NCBI GenBank assembly: GCA_033812735.1
Contig: JAPXTA010000002.1
Coordinates: 28,065-92,064 of the forward strand
Length of the DNA stretch: 64,000 nt
Reading direction: 5' to 3'
Source of the DNA: JABFRJ01 sp033812735
GTDB taxonomy: Bacteria; Pseudomonadota; Alphaproteobacteria; Rhizobiales; Hyphomicrobiaceae
This document shows positions 43,187-52,736 of the stretch, piece after piece. Each line of letters starts with the position of its first letter. Within the stretch, counting starts at the first letter, position 1. The position numbers were made by a program, and so were the translations under genes. A model generated the notes under the pieces. The model worked only from the letters and a program-made list of their open reading frames with translations, did no database searches and was not told where the DNA came from.

Positions 43187-44623
43187 TTACGATGCAGGCG
43201 ACGCTTTCCAGAAGTAGCGGCGGAAGCCGCGGTTCGTGTCGATATCCTTGATGCGGAACATCATGCGCATCGGCTTGCCGACGGCGAGGTCTGCCTCGTC
43301 GAGATCTGTGAAGTCGAGCATGGTGCGGCCGCCTTCGTCGAACTGGATCATACCGTACATCGACGGCGGATCGGGCGAGTAGGTCAGGCGGTCGGCGGTG
43401 AAGGAATTGATCTTGCCGATCTTCTCGGCGAAGGGGTGCGGCTCCTGCGTATGGTAGGCGTTGCAGTTCGGGTTGACGCAGATGTTCGACTTCGGGAATT
43501 GCAGCGTGCCGCACTTCGAGCACTTGCCGCCGATGAAGCTCGTCACGGTGTCGCGGTTGCGCCAGAGCGACGACAACGGCGTCATCTTGTCGGTCTCGGA
43601 GCGCATGCCGCGTTCGAGCGTGATGAGGTCGTTGAAGGCGAGGAAGCGGCCGTAGGCGGTCTCGGCCTTCTTGCGGGCGAGATGACCTTTGACGCCGAGA
43701 CGCGGCGCCAGTTTGGTGATCTCGGGCGTGACTTCGAACAGCAGGGCGTCGGCGCCTTGGCCGAAGCCGACGACCAGGATCCTATCGCCGGCCTTCGCTT
43801 TTTCGAGCGCGGCGACGAGCATGACGAGCGGGTGCGCTACGCCGGTGTCACCGCACACGGCGCCAAGCGCGTCGGCAACGGCGGTGTCAGCAATTTTCGC
43901 GGCCTTGGCGACGGCGGCGCTGACGCCGCGGATAGTAGACGGGAGAATAAATGTGCCGACGTCTTCGGGCTTCACGTTGGCGGCTGCTAGACAGCGCGCG
44001 ATCACCGGCGGCACAATTTTCATGTAGCCCGCATCACGGACCCAGCGTTCCTCCCATTGATAATCGAAGGTGTTGTCCATCGAGCGGAAGTGGTCGACGA
44101 AGTCGGCGCTGCCGGAGGCTTTCCCGATCAATTTGGCGATGACGTTTTTCGTGCCGGTCAGGAGTGCTGCGGCGCCGTCGCCGCTCGCCATTTCCATCGG
44201 GCTCGCGGCCTTGGTGCGGCGATTTTCGGAGGCGATGACGAGGCTCTCGTCGGCGCTGGAGAGGGCATCGAGCAGGGCACTCGTTCCGGCGCGCTGTGTA
44301 GCGGACACGTCAGAGGTGCGAACGTCGGGCCCGAGGCTCAGGGCGTCGCCGACGAGACCGGCGTGCAGGCGGTCGACGAAGGGGAAGGTGGTCGAGGCGA
44401 GCCGCAGTGATTGGAGGGCGTTGCGGTCGCGTGATCCGAGGCAGTCACGGGCGGCTTCGACCGCCATCGTCACGGCGTCCTCGTCCCAGTTTGCCATCGC
44501 GCGCTCGCCCTTGGCGAGGCCAGCAAGGCCAGGATTGAACCAGCCGTGCGTCTCGGCGATCACCTTCCGTTGCAAGCGGCGGCGCGGAATGTAGGCGCCG
44601 AATGCGACGATGCCTGCGGTCAT
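43187..44623 (-). CDS. HMG-CoA-synthase-like protein fused to DUF35 (Zn-ribbon/OB) domain
   Basis: The 478-residue product has a thiolase-fold HMGCS-like part (residues about 1-335; AFGAYIPRRRL at the start, GDTGVAHPLVM and VVGFGQGADALLFEV later) and a C-terminal DUF35 domain with a Zn ribbon (CSKCG and CVNPNC) and an OB fold (SFTADRLTYSPDPPSMYGMIQFDEGGRTMLDFTD). At the position of the catalytic Cys the sequence reads SATQRAGTSAL, that is Gln110. It therefore probably does not form an acyl-Cys intermediate. It may act as a decarboxylase or scaffold with the downstream thiolase. Confidence 0.85.
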   Translation of the reverse strand: MTAGIVAFGAYIPRRRLQRKVIAETHGWFNPGLAGLAKGERAMANWDEDAVTMAVEAARDCLGSRDRNALQSLRLASTTFPFVDRLHAGLVGDALSLGPDVRTSDVSATQRAGTSALLDALSSADESLVIASENRRTKAASPMEMASGDGAAALLTGTKNVIAKLIGKASGSADFVDHFRSMDNTFDYQWEERWVRDAGYMKIVPPVIARCLAAANVKPEDVGTFILPSTIRGVSAAVAKAAKIADTAVADALGAVCGDTGVAHPLVMLVAALEKAKAGDRILVVGFGQGADALLFEVTPEITKLAPRLGVKGHLARKKAETAYGRFLAFNDLITLERGMRSETDKMTPLSSLWRNRDTVTSFIGGKCSKCGTLQFPKSNICVNPNCNAYHTQEPHPFAEKIGKINSFTADRLTYSPDPPSMYGMIQFDEGGRTMLDFTDLDEADLAVGKPMRMMFRIKDIDTNRGFRRYFWKASPAS

Positions 44624-44702
44624 CAGACGTTTCCCCGGATGGATCTTGGATCGTTTCGGGGAAGCCTAGTCCGCAGCGCGCATGTGAGCAAGCCTGGGGC
44701 GG

Positions 44703-45794
44703 TCAGGTGCGTGCCGCGTCCACCGCGTGGCAGGCGGCTTCTCGTAGGTTGCCACGGGCGAGCAGCTTCGGCACTTCGGCCTTGCAGCGGTCGTGGACCA
44801 GCGGGCAGCGTGGATGGAAGGCGCAGCCGGTCGGCGGGTCGATCGGATTGGGGATCTCGCCTTCGATCATCTTTCGCGGGCGGCCGGACATCGCGAGGTC
44901 GGGCACGGCGTCCAGCAACATGCGGGTATAGGGATGCTGGGGTGCGGCGAAGAGATCCTTCGACGGCGCGATCTCGACGACGCGGCCCAAGTACATGACG
45001 CCGATCCGCGTCGCCATGTGCTTTACGACGGCGAGGTTGTGCGAGATGAACAGATATGTGAGGCCGAACTGGTCTTGCAGGTCGCGCATCAAGTTGAGGA
45101 TCTGCGCTTGTACCGAAACGTCGAGCGCTGACGTCGGCTCGTCGCAGACGAGGAATTCGGGTTTCGAGGACAGGGCGCGGGCGATGCAGATGCGCTGGCG
45201 CTGGCCGCCGGAAAACTCGTGCGGATACTTGCGGCCGTCCATCGGGTCGAGGCCGACGAGGCGGAGTAGTTCACCGACGCGGTGCTCGATCTCGGCGTTG
45301 TCCTTGGCGAGGCCGAAGGCGCGGATCGGGTCGGCGATGATGCGGTCGACGCGCCAGCGCGGGTTGAGGCTCGCGTAGGGGTCTTGAAAGATCATCTGGA
45401 TGCGGCGGCGCAGCGCGTCGAGATCGGCGCCCGGCGACCACATGTCTTGGCCATCGATGGTGACGGTGCCGGCGGTCGGTTTCAGCAGGCCGACGACCAT
45501 CTTGGCGACGGTCGATTTGCCGGAGCCGGATTCACCGACGAGGGCGAGCGTTTCGCGCTTGCCGATGTTGAAGGAGACATCGGTGACGGCCTTGAGGAAC
45601 TTCTTTTCCTCGCGCTCGATGACGCGGTTGAGCCAGGGCTTCGAGACATCGAAGACGCGCGAGAGGTTTTTGACCTCAACGAGCGTGTCGGCGGTCGCTG
45701 CCGCGCGTTGCGCGCTGGTTGGACCTGTGCCGCCAGTCAGGCTTGCCTCGAAGCGGTCGATTCGGTCGCGGTTTTCGGTCGACACGGTGGTCAT
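44703..45794 (-). CDS. Dipeptide/oligopeptide ABC transporter ATPase (DppF type)
   Basis: The 363-residue ATPase has Walker A GESGSGKS (residues 87-94), signature FSGGQRQR, Walker B VCDEPTSALD and the C-terminal Cys-containing oligopeptide domain (GCAFHPRCPLVHDRC) found in DppF/OppF, which binds an iron-sulfur cluster in some homologues. Its start overlaps the stop of the DppD-type gene by four bases. Last gene of the importer operon. Confidence 0.93.
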   Translation of the reverse strand: MTTVSTENRDRIDRFEASLTGGTGPTSAQRAAATADTLVEVKNLSRVFDVSKPWLNRVIEREEKKFLKAVTDVSFNIGKRETLALVGESGSGKSTVAKMVVGLLKPTAGTVTIDGQDMWSPGADLDALRRRIQMIFQDPYASLNPRWRVDRIIADPIRAFGLAKDNAEIEHRVGELLRLVGLDPMDGRKYPHEFSGGQRQRICIARALSSKPEFLVCDEPTSALDVSVQAQILNLMRDLQDQFGLTYLFISHNLAVVKHMATRIGVMYLGRVVEIAPSKDLFAAPQHPYTRMLLDAVPDLAMSGRPRKMIEGEIPNPIDPPTGCAFHPRCPLVHDRCKAEVPKLLARGNLREAACHAVDAART

Positions 45795-46783
45795 GCCTTG
45801 GCTCCCGCCTTTGCCTTGTCCATGAGCCAGCAGGCGACGCGCGAGCTGCCGACGCTGATTGGATCAGGCCGTTCGGCGCGGCAGCGGTCGAAGACTTCGG
45901 TGCAGCGAGGATTGAAGGCGCAGCCTTTCGGGATGGCGGTGAGGCGCGGCATGGAACCGGGGATCTGCGTCAGGCGTGTGCCGCCGTCACTCACTTCGAG
46001 GGTCGGGATCGATCCCATGAGGCCCTTGGTATAGGGGTGGTGCGGACGTTGAACCACGTCACGGACGGGGCCGATCTCGGCGATGCGTCCGGCGTACATG
46101 ACGGCGACTCGGTCGGCGGTCTCGGCGATGACACCCATGTCGTGGGTGATGAGCATGACGGCGGTGCCGCGCTCGCGGCAGAGTTTCTTCAAGAGCTGGA
46201 TGATCTGCGCCTGGATCGAGACATCGAGGGCGGTGGTCGGCTCGTCGGCGATGACGAGCTCGGGTTCGGCGCAGAGTGCGAGAGCGAGGACGACGCGCTG
46301 GCGCATGCCGCCCGAAAATTCGTGTGGGTAGCCGTCGATGCGGCGTTCGGCGCCCTGGATGCCGACTTCGTTCAACAGAGAGATAGCGCGGGCGCGGGCC
46401 TCTGCCTCGCTGACGTCGGCATGAGTGCGGATGGTTTCGATCAACTGTTCGCCCACGCGGTAAAGCGGATTGAGCGAGGTGAGCGGGTCTTGGAAGACCA
46501 TGCCGATGCGACGGCCACGGATGGCGCGCATTTTGTCACGCGGCAGGTTGTCGATGCGTTCGCCCTTGAGCCAGACTTCGCCACCGGCAATGCGGCCGGG
46601 CGGTTCGAGCAGGCCGATGACGGCAGTGCCCGTCAGCGATTTACCGGCGCCCGACTCGCCGACGACGCCGAGCACTTCGCCCGGCGCGATGTCGAACGAG
46701 ACGTCGTCGACGGCGACGAGCGTGCCTCGCCGCGTCGGGAACTCGACGCGAAGGTTGCGGACTGAAAGGGCAGGTGTGGTCAT
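45791..46783 (-). CDS. Dipeptide/oligopeptide ABC transporter ATPase (DppD type)
   Basis: The 330-residue ATPase has Walker A GESGAGKS (residues 42-49), signature FSGGMRQR, Walker B VIADEPTTALD and the C-terminal GCAFNPRCTEVFDRC motif. It forms the ATP-driven pair with the DppF-type protein. The palindromic repeat element ends ten bases upstream of its ATG, so its ribosome site comes from inside or next to that element. Confidence 0.93.
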   Translation of the reverse strand: MTTPALSVRNLRVEFPTRRGTLVAVDDVSFDIAPGEVLGVVGESGAGKSLTGTAVIGLLEPPGRIAGGEVWLKGERIDNLPRDKMRAIRGRRIGMVFQDPLTSLNPLYRVGEQLIETIRTHADVSEAEARARAISLLNEVGIQGAERRIDGYPHEFSGGMRQRVVLALALCAEPELVIADEPTTALDVSIQAQIIQLLKKLCRERGTAVMLITHDMGVIAETADRVAVMYAGRIAEIGPVRDVVQRPHHPYTKGLMGSIPTLEVSDGGTRLTQIPGSMPRLTAIPKGCAFNPRCTEVFDRCRAERPDPISVGSSRVACWLMDKAKAGAKA

Positions 46784-46793
46784 CGGTGCTTCA

Positions 46794-46953
46794 CGTAGGT
46801 TAGGTTAGCGCGGCCCGAGGTCTGCGACAATGGATCGGCACTTCGTACCGCGCGTAACCCAACAAATTGGAACTCGAGGGCTGTTGGGTTACGGGCGGCT
46901 GCCAACAAAACGACATGGGTCGATTGCTGGCAGCCGCCCTAACCCAACCTACG
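46794..46953. repeat. 160-bp palindromic repeat (MITE-like) inside the importer operon
   Basis: The ends are 21-base inverted repeats (46794-46814 and 46933-46953, CGTAGGTTaGGTTAGcGCGGC with two mismatches). Inside are CGTAACCCAACA/TGTTGGGTTACG (46853-46864 and 46882-46893) and GGGCGGCTGCCA/TGGCAGCCGCCC (46893-46904 and 46928-46939). The TAGGTTGGGTTA core is seen in short palindromic elements of many proteobacteria. It fills nearly the whole gap between the binding protein and DppD-type genes and carries no gene. Confidence 0.8.
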
Positions 46954-46966
46954 GCTGCTTATCGTG

Positions 46967-48562
46967 TTACTTCACCGGCTCGTAGAGCTTCATGTCGATC
47001 CGGTTTTCAGGCGACACGGGGAGGTTCCACGTGTCTTTCATCGCGTAGGCCAGCGTCTGATTGTGGAGCGGGATGTAGATCGTCTCCTCATGCAGCGTCT
47101 TCCACAGATCAGCGATCGTGGCATTGCGCTTGGCGAGGTCCGTTTCCGAGGTCAGGCTCTGGATCTTCTTGTTGATCTCGGGGTTATTCAAACGGGTTCC
47201 GTTGAAGGCGCCCTCCTTACCTTCGCGGCCGCCGTAGAGGAACGTGAAGATGTAGTGGCTGTCGTAGGTCGGCACGCCCCAGCCCAAAAGGAAGAAGTCC
47301 GTCTCAGGCGGATTCTTCTCGATCAGCGGGAAGTGCTTGGTCTTCGACTGTGAGTTCAGGGTCACTTTGATGTTGATCTTTGCGAGCATCGCGGAGACGG
47401 CTTGGCAGATGCCCTCGTCCGAGACGTAGCGGTCATTCGGGCAGTCGAGGCGTGCGGAGAAGCCGTTCGGAAGGCCCGCTTCCGTCAGCAGCTTTTTGGC
47501 GCCGTCGAGATCGACCTTCGGCACGGTGTCCATTTCTTTGGTGTAGCCGTTGACGAACGGCGGCACGATGGAGCCGGCAGGGATCGACTGGCCGCGCATG
47601 ACGGCGCGCTTGATCGCTTCGCGATCGATTGCCATGCTCATGGCCTTGCGGACGCGTTTGTCGGCGAATGGGTTCTTGTCCTTCACGTCCGTGGAGGCAA
47701 CCGGCTTTGGTTCGACGTTGACGCCGAGGAAGATCGAGCGGTTCTCAGGACCGAGATTAACCCGGAAGCCCGGTGATTTCTCGAGCCGTTCGATGTCCTG
47801 CACCGGCATGTCCTGGACGATATCAACCTCGCCCGACAACAGCGCCGCTACGCGCGTCGCGTCTGATTTGATGACGAGGTAGGTGATCTCGGTAATGCCG
47901 TGCTTGAACTCGCCCTTGCCCCAGTAGGCGTCGTTCTTCTTGAGCACCGTCTTAACGTCCTGCTCGCGCGAGACGAGGGTGTAGGAGCCCGTGCCGTTGA
48001 CGTTGCGGACGGCGGCGTTGTCCTTCTTTTCCTTGAAGTCCTGCGGGATCTGGGCGCCATTCGCATCGGCCCACGACTTGCTCATGATGTGGATGTTGGT
48101 GAGATAGGCCGGCAGCAGCGGGTTCGGGCCTTTGGTCTTGATATGGACAGTCCCGGCGTCCACGGCGGTGACGCTGTCGATCGAGGTCAGCAGGCCGCGC
48201 ATGCCTGAGTTGGCGTGCATGGCGCGGTTGATCGAGAAGACGACGTCGTCAGCGACCAGATCCTGACCGGCGTGGAACTTGACGCCTTGACGGAGCTTGA
48301 ACTCCCAGACGGCCGGATCGGACGTGACTTTCCAAGACGTTGCGAGCGTCGGACGCAGCGAGCCATCGGCGGCGCGCTGGATCAAGGGCTCGTACATCTG
48401 ATGCAGGATGTTGCTCGTCGGGCCTTCGTTCTGAGAATGCGGGTCGAGCGTGAGGGCGTCGCCAGAGCGCGCCCACTTGATCGGGCGGGCATCGGCGAGC
48501 GAGGCAGAGACGGCCAGGGCGAGGACCGCCGCTGTCGTTCTGAGCCAGGGTTTCGTCATCAT
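46967..48562 (-). CDS. Dipeptide/oligopeptide ABC transporter substrate-binding protein
   Basis: The 531-residue product has a signal peptide (TTAAVLALAVSASLADA) and the family-5 binding fold: ALTLDPHSQNEGPTSNILHQMYEPLIQRAADGSLRPTLATSWKV, VWEFKLRQGVKFHAGQDLVADDVVFSI, and FADKRVRKAMSMAIDREAI. It delivers peptides or related compounds to the membrane complex. It lies third in the operon. Ligand unknown. Confidence 0.93.
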   Translation of the reverse strand: MMTKPWLRTTAAVLALAVSASLADARPIKWARSGDALTLDPHSQNEGPTSNILHQMYEPLIQRAADGSLRPTLATSWKVTSDPAVWEFKLRQGVKFHAGQDLVADDVVFSINRAMHANSGMRGLLTSIDSVTAVDAGTVHIKTKGPNPLLPAYLTNIHIMSKSWADANGAQIPQDFKEKKDNAAVRNVNGTGSYTLVSREQDVKTVLKKNDAYWGKGEFKHGITEITYLVIKSDATRVAALLSGEVDIVQDMPVQDIERLEKSPGFRVNLGPENRSIFLGVNVEPKPVASTDVKDKNPFADKRVRKAMSMAIDREAIKRAVMRGQSIPAGSIVPPFVNGYTKEMDTVPKVDLDGAKKLLTEAGLPNGFSARLDCPNDRYVSDEGICQAVSAMLAKINIKVTLNSQSKTKHFPLIEKNPPETDFFLLGWGVPTYDSHYIFTFLYGGREGKEGAFNGTRLNNPEINKKIQSLTSETDLAKRNATIADLWKTLHEETIYIPLHNQTLAYAMKDTWNLPVSPENRIDMKLYEPVK

Positions 48563-48600
48563 CAGCTACTCCTTTGTGACGGATGTATTGCTTACGGATT

Positions 48601-49560
48601 TCAACGCAGGCGTGGATTGAGGGCGTCGCGGAGCCAGTCGCCAAGCAAGTTCACGGCGAGGACGAGGACTGCGAGCGTAATGCCAGGGAAGGCAACCATC
48701 CACCAACTGCCCGAGAAGAGGTACTTGTTGCCGATCTGAATCATCGTCCCGAGAGAGGGCTCGGTCGGTGGTAGGCCAACGCCCAGGAAGGACAGTGTCG
48801 CCTCGGTAATGATGGCGAGAGCGAGGTTGATCGTGGCGATGACGAACACCGGCGAGAGCACGTTCGGCAGCACGTGCTTGAACATGATCGCTGTCTTTGA
48901 GAGGCCGATCAGGCGCGCCGCCTGCACGTACTCTTTGTTCTTCTCGACGAGCGTCATACTTCGGACTGTGCGGGCGTATTGAACCCAGTAGGACAGGCCG
49001 ATGGCAACGACGAGGATCCAGAATTTGCCGGCCTCGATCTTGTAGTTCTTGAAAATGGTGGCGACGACGCCATCGATCAGTAGCGCGACGAGGATGGCCG
49101 GGAAGGTCAGCTTCACGTCCGCAATGCGCATAATAAGGCTGTCTATGCGTCCGCCGATATAGCCCGCGACGAGGCCGAGCGAGACGCCGATCACCAGTGC
49201 CAGCCCAACCGCCATAATGCTTACGGTGATCGAGGAGCGCGTGCCGTAGAGTATGGTCGATAGAATGTCGCGGCCTTGGTCGTCGGTGCCGAGGAGGAAG
49301 CGTGGGTCGCCCTTGGCGGTCCAAGAGGGCGGCAGATCGCTGTCAAGGAGCGAAAGCGACTTCAGGTCATAGGGATTGTGCGGGGCGATGAGCGGGGCCA
49401 GGAATGCGGCACCGACCACGAGCAAGGTCAGCACGGCCGCAATCACGACGGTCGGCGAGCGCTTGAACGAGTAGAACAGATCGCTGTCGAGAATGCGGGC
49501 AATACGGCTCTGCGGCCTTACAGCAGCGGCGGCAATCGGGGGGGGCGAGGGCGCGTTCAT
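48601..49560 (-). CDS. Dipeptide/oligopeptide ABC transporter permease (DppC type)
   Basis: The 319-residue permease has the N-terminal helix of DppC proteins (VVIAAVLTLLVVGAAFLAPLI), the periplasmic GTDDQGRDILSTILYGTRSSITV segment and the cytoplasmic EAA loop (EYVQAARLIGLSKTAIMFKHVLPN). It pairs with the DppB-type permease, whose stop lies six bases before its start. Confidence 0.93.
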   Translation of the reverse strand: MNAPSPPPIAAAAVRPQSRIARILDSDLFYSFKRSPTVVIAAVLTLLVVGAAFLAPLIAPHNPYDLKSLSLLDSDLPPSWTAKGDPRFLLGTDDQGRDILSTILYGTRSSITVSIMAVGLALVIGVSLGLVAGYIGGRIDSLIMRIADVKLTFPAILVALLIDGVVATIFKNYKIEAGKFWILVVAIGLSYWVQYARTVRSMTLVEKNKEYVQAARLIGLSKTAIMFKHVLPNVLSPVFVIATINLALAIITEATLSFLGVGLPPTEPSLGTMIQIGNKYLFSGSWWMVAFPGITLAVLVLAVNLLGDWLRDALNPRLR

Positions 49561-49566
49561 GGGGTC

Positions 49567-50544
49567 TTATGCCTCCCGCCCGGTGATGCGGATGCGCGGG
49601 TCGACCCAGACATAGAGCAGGTCGACCACGAAGTTGATGAAGACGAACAGAAACGCGACCAGCATGAGGTAGGCGCTCATCACAGGGATGTCGGCGTTCT
49701 GCACCGACTGGATGAAGAGCAGTCCCATGCCCGGCCATTGGAAGACCGTCTCGGTGATGATCGCGAACGCGATGATCGCGCCGACTTGGAGGCCGATGAT
49801 CGTGATGACGGGGATCAGCGTGTTCTTCAGCGCGTGGCCGAAGTTGACAGCGCGGTCGGTGAGGCCACGGGCACGGGCGAACTTAATGTAATCGGTGCGT
49901 AGCACTTCAAGCATCTGCGAGCGCACGAGGCGGGTGACCAGCGTCATCTGGAAGAGGCCGAGCGTAATGGCAGGTAGGATCAGCGCTTTCAGACCAGACA
50001 ACGTCAGCAGTCCGGTGCTCCAGTTGCCGATCTTGACGACTTCGCCGCGGCCGAAGGACGGGAGCCAGCCGAGCGTTACCGCGAATATGTAGATCAGGAG
50101 GATGCCGATGAGGAAAGTCGGTAGGGAGATTCCCGCGAGGGAGAGGGTAAGGAAAGCCTTCGAAATGAAACTGTCTCGGTGGATGCCGGTATAGACGCCC
50201 ATTGGGATGCCGAGCATCAGCGCGAATAAGGCTGCTACAATTGCGAGTTCCAGGGTCGCTGGGAAGCGATCCATGATCAGCTTCGTGACCGGCTGCTTCA
50301 CTTGATAGGAAATGCCGAAGTCGAACTTCGCGGCGTTCCCAACGAAGCGGCCAAACTGAACGATCACCGGATCTGTCAGACCGAGTTCGACGCGCAACCG
50401 TTCGCGGTCCTCCAGGGACGTGTCCTGGCCGACCATCTGGTTGATGGGGTCGCCGACGAACCGGAACAGGATGAAGGCAAGGAACGCTACCGTCACCATG
50501 ACGAAAAGCGCCTCGACGAGACGGCGGATGGCAAACGCTAGCAT
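49567..50544 (-). CDS. Dipeptide/oligopeptide ABC transporter permease (DppB type)
   Basis: The 325-residue permease starts MLAFAIRRLVEALFVMVTVAFLAFILFRFVGDPI, the typical DppB N-terminus, and has the EAA-like loop RTDYIKFARARGLTDRAVNFGHALKNTLIP. It is the first gene of the importer block; a 182-base gap separates it from the asparaginase gene upstream. Confidence 0.93.
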   Translation of the reverse strand: MLAFAIRRLVEALFVMVTVAFLAFILFRFVGDPINQMVGQDTSLEDRERLRVELGLTDPVIVQFGRFVGNAAKFDFGISYQVKQPVTKLIMDRFPATLELAIVAALFALMLGIPMGVYTGIHRDSFISKAFLTLSLAGISLPTFLIGILLIYIFAVTLGWLPSFGRGEVVKIGNWSTGLLTLSGLKALILPAITLGLFQMTLVTRLVRSQMLEVLRTDYIKFARARGLTDRAVNFGHALKNTLIPVITIIGLQVGAIIAFAIITETVFQWPGMGLLFIQSVQNADIPVMSAYLMLVAFLFVFINFVVDLLYVWVDPRIRITGREA

Positions 50545-50726
50545 GGAACCCGGTGGGTCTCCGAAAGATGAGCGGCAAGGTCGACTTTGGTCGCACCTTG
50601 GAGGGGGGGCGCGGCGGCGTCAAGGGCTGGCCGTATGCTGTTTTGCACAGAAAACCGGCGGCTTGGAGGATTGCTGCAGGCTTGGCCGCCGTCCTGTCGG
50701 GACATCGAGCAAAGCCGGAGCAGCTC

Positions 50727-51740
50727 TCAAATCCTCAAGGTCTCGACGGTCTTGCGGGCCGCATCGGAGAGGCGGGTGTCACCGACGGTTTTGCCGGTGA
50801 AGTTGGTGAATGGGCCGAGGGCATTGCCGGTCCAGGCGGATGTTCCGAGGACGTGCCGGATCAAGCCTGTTGCGACGGCTTCGGAGGCGCGCTTGTTGCC
50901 ATCGTCGATCTTCAGGGCAAAGCCGATGCCGAGGTCGGGGAAGCCGCCGCAGTAGACGCCTTCGGCGCCGGTTTTCATGAACAGTTTGCCGCCGAGAGCG
51001 GTCATGGCCTCGGTGTCCATGCGGCCGGGTCCCGCAACCATATCGGAATGGGCCATGCAGGATTTGACGATAAGGTCGCACGCTGCGCGCCGAGTAGGTG
51101 AAAGGCCGTCGCCGGAGACGACCTGGGCAAATGCTTTGGCGAGGGGCTTGAGCGGGATTGCCCAGTTGGGGGCCGAGCAGCCGTCGATGCCGTAGCGCTT
51201 GGCGTCGAAGCCGTCGCCACAGAAGTCGGCGAGGACCTTGGCGATACGTTGCTGGTGCGGATGGTTCACATCCAGGTAGCCTTTGACGGGATCGCCGCAG
51301 TGGGCGCAGGTGCAGACCATTCCGGAATGCTTGCCGGAGCAGTTGTTGTGCAGTGCGCTCGGGCTGACGCCGGCCTTGAACATCTCCTTGGCGGAAAGTT
51401 CATGGATAGGATCATGGGCGCCGCAGCCGAGTGCGGTCGCGTCTAGGTCGGCGCGGGCGAGCATCGATGCGGCGAGGTTCGCGTGGGCGGGCGTGCCCGA
51501 GTGCGACGCACAAGAGATCGCAATTTCGCGGCCGCCGAAGCCGTAGCGGTCGGCGGCGCCGGTTTCAATCAGGGGGATGGCTTGCATCGATTTGACAGCG
51601 GAGCGCGGAAAGATCGGGCGGGCTAGATCGCCGATCGACACGAGCAGTTCGCCGTTGGCGCGGGCGACGGCGAGGGCGCCGGTGTGGACGCTTTCGACGA
51701 GATCACCGCGCGTCAGTTCGACCAGGATTGGGTTGGACAT
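50727..51740 (-). CDS. L-asparaginase II, Rhizobium (class 3) type
   Basis: The 337-residue product matches the Rhizobium etli thermolabile asparaginase family: PRSAVKSMQAIPLIETGAADRYGF with the Ser-Lys pair, ISCASHSGTPAH, and NNCSGKHSGMVCTC with the second Ser-Lys, plus the metal-binding Cys. It hydrolyses asparagine to aspartate and ammonia. The position in front of a peptide-type importer suggests use of imported Asn or small peptides as nitrogen source; this is inference. Confidence 0.9.
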   Translation of the reverse strand: MSNPILVELTRGDLVESVHTGALAVARANGELLVSIGDLARPIFPRSAVKSMQAIPLIETGAADRYGFGGREIAISCASHSGTPAHANLAASMLARADLDATALGCGAHDPIHELSAKEMFKAGVSPSALHNNCSGKHSGMVCTCAHCGDPVKGYLDVNHPHQQRIAKVLADFCGDGFDAKRYGIDGCSAPNWAIPLKPLAKAFAQVVSGDGLSPTRRAACDLIVKSCMAHSDMVAGPGRMDTEAMTALGGKLFMKTGAEGVYCGGFPDLGIGFALKIDDGNKRASEAVATGLIRHVLGTSAWTGNALGPFTNFTGKTVGDTRLSDAARKTVETLRI

Positions 51741-51875
51741 CAGGTTCTCAGCTTGCTCAATGGGTGGTGTTGGGGAGCGATGTAGGGAAGGTGCCGGGGG
51801 GCTCCGGCTTGCTAGTCGCGCCGGCTCCGTGATTGTTTGGCGCTTTCTGCACCACAGGCTCCGAGACGTCTACCC

Positions 51876-52721
51876 ATGACGAGTGTCTTCCGCGACTACG
51901 ACCAGGCTGGGCTCGACCGGCAGTACAACAACCGGGCACGTGTGAAGGACTTTGCGGCGCTGCATCGGCGCTGGGTGGAGCAGAGTGCTGCGGTTATGGC
52001 GGAGCTCGGGCCGCCTGAGACGGTCGCTTACGGCCCAGACCGGCGGCAGTGCTTCGACGTCTGGCGCGGACACGGCGGTGGCACAGGCGCCAAGCCTTGC
52101 CTCGTTTTCATTCATGGCGGCTACTGGCAAGCGCTGAACCGGGAGGACTGTTCATTTCTCGTCGAGCCTTTCGTGCGCCGTGGCATCACGGTTGTCATGA
52201 TCGAATACCGGCTTTGCCCTGATGTGCCGATGACAGAAATCGTCGCGGATGCCGAAGCGGCGATGGCGGCGCTTTTCGATCAGGCGGCGGCATTCCGCAT
52301 CGATCCGCGCCGCATCGTCGTTGCCGGTCATTCAGCGGGTGGGCATCTCGCAACAATGCTCCTCACGCGAGTGGTTGGCCCAATTGCAGGTGTTATCTCG
52401 ATCAGCGGGCTCTATGAACTCGAACCGATCCGGCTGTCGTTTCTCAATGCGGCTCTCAAGATGGATGCCGAGGAGGCGCGCAGGCTCAGTCCGGTTCTCC
52501 TCAAACCGAAGCGTGTCGTGCCGCTTTTGCTGGCGCTCGGTGCGGACGAGCCCGAAGAGTATCAGCGTCAGCAGAGTGAGTTTGCTGACGCTTGGCGGAA
52601 TCACGGGTTCGATCCGCAGATCGCCCCGGCACCCGGCAATCATTTCGATGCGATGGAAGCACTGGCGGACGAGGGCCAGCCACTGTTCGCGGCGGCCCTC
52701 GACCTTTTGAAGCGAGAGTAA
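51876..52721 (+). CDS. Alpha/beta hydrolase, arylformamidase-like
   Basis: The 281-residue product has HGGYWQ (residues 80-85, oxyanion-hole motif typical of kynurenine formamidase-type hydrolases), the nucleophile elbow GHSAGG (Ser153) and a C-terminal GNHFDAMEAL containing the catalytic His. It starts MTSVFRDYDQAGLDRQYNNR, as in that group. No tryptophan-degradation gene is adjacent, so the substrate may be another ester or amide. Confidence 0.85.
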   Translation: MTSVFRDYDQAGLDRQYNNRARVKDFAALHRRWVEQSAAVMAELGPPETVAYGPDRRQCFDVWRGHGGGTGAKPCLVFIHGGYWQALNREDCSFLVEPFVRRGITVVMIEYRLCPDVPMTEIVADAEAAMAALFDQAAAFRIDPRRIVVAGHSAGGHLATMLLTRVVGPIAGVISISGLYELEPIRLSFLNAALKMDAEEARRLSPVLLKPKRVVPLLLALGADEPEEYQRQQSEFADAWRNHGFDPQIAPAPGNHFDAMEALADEGQPLFAAALDLLKRE

Positions 52722-52736
52722 GCGCGGGTGCGTTAC

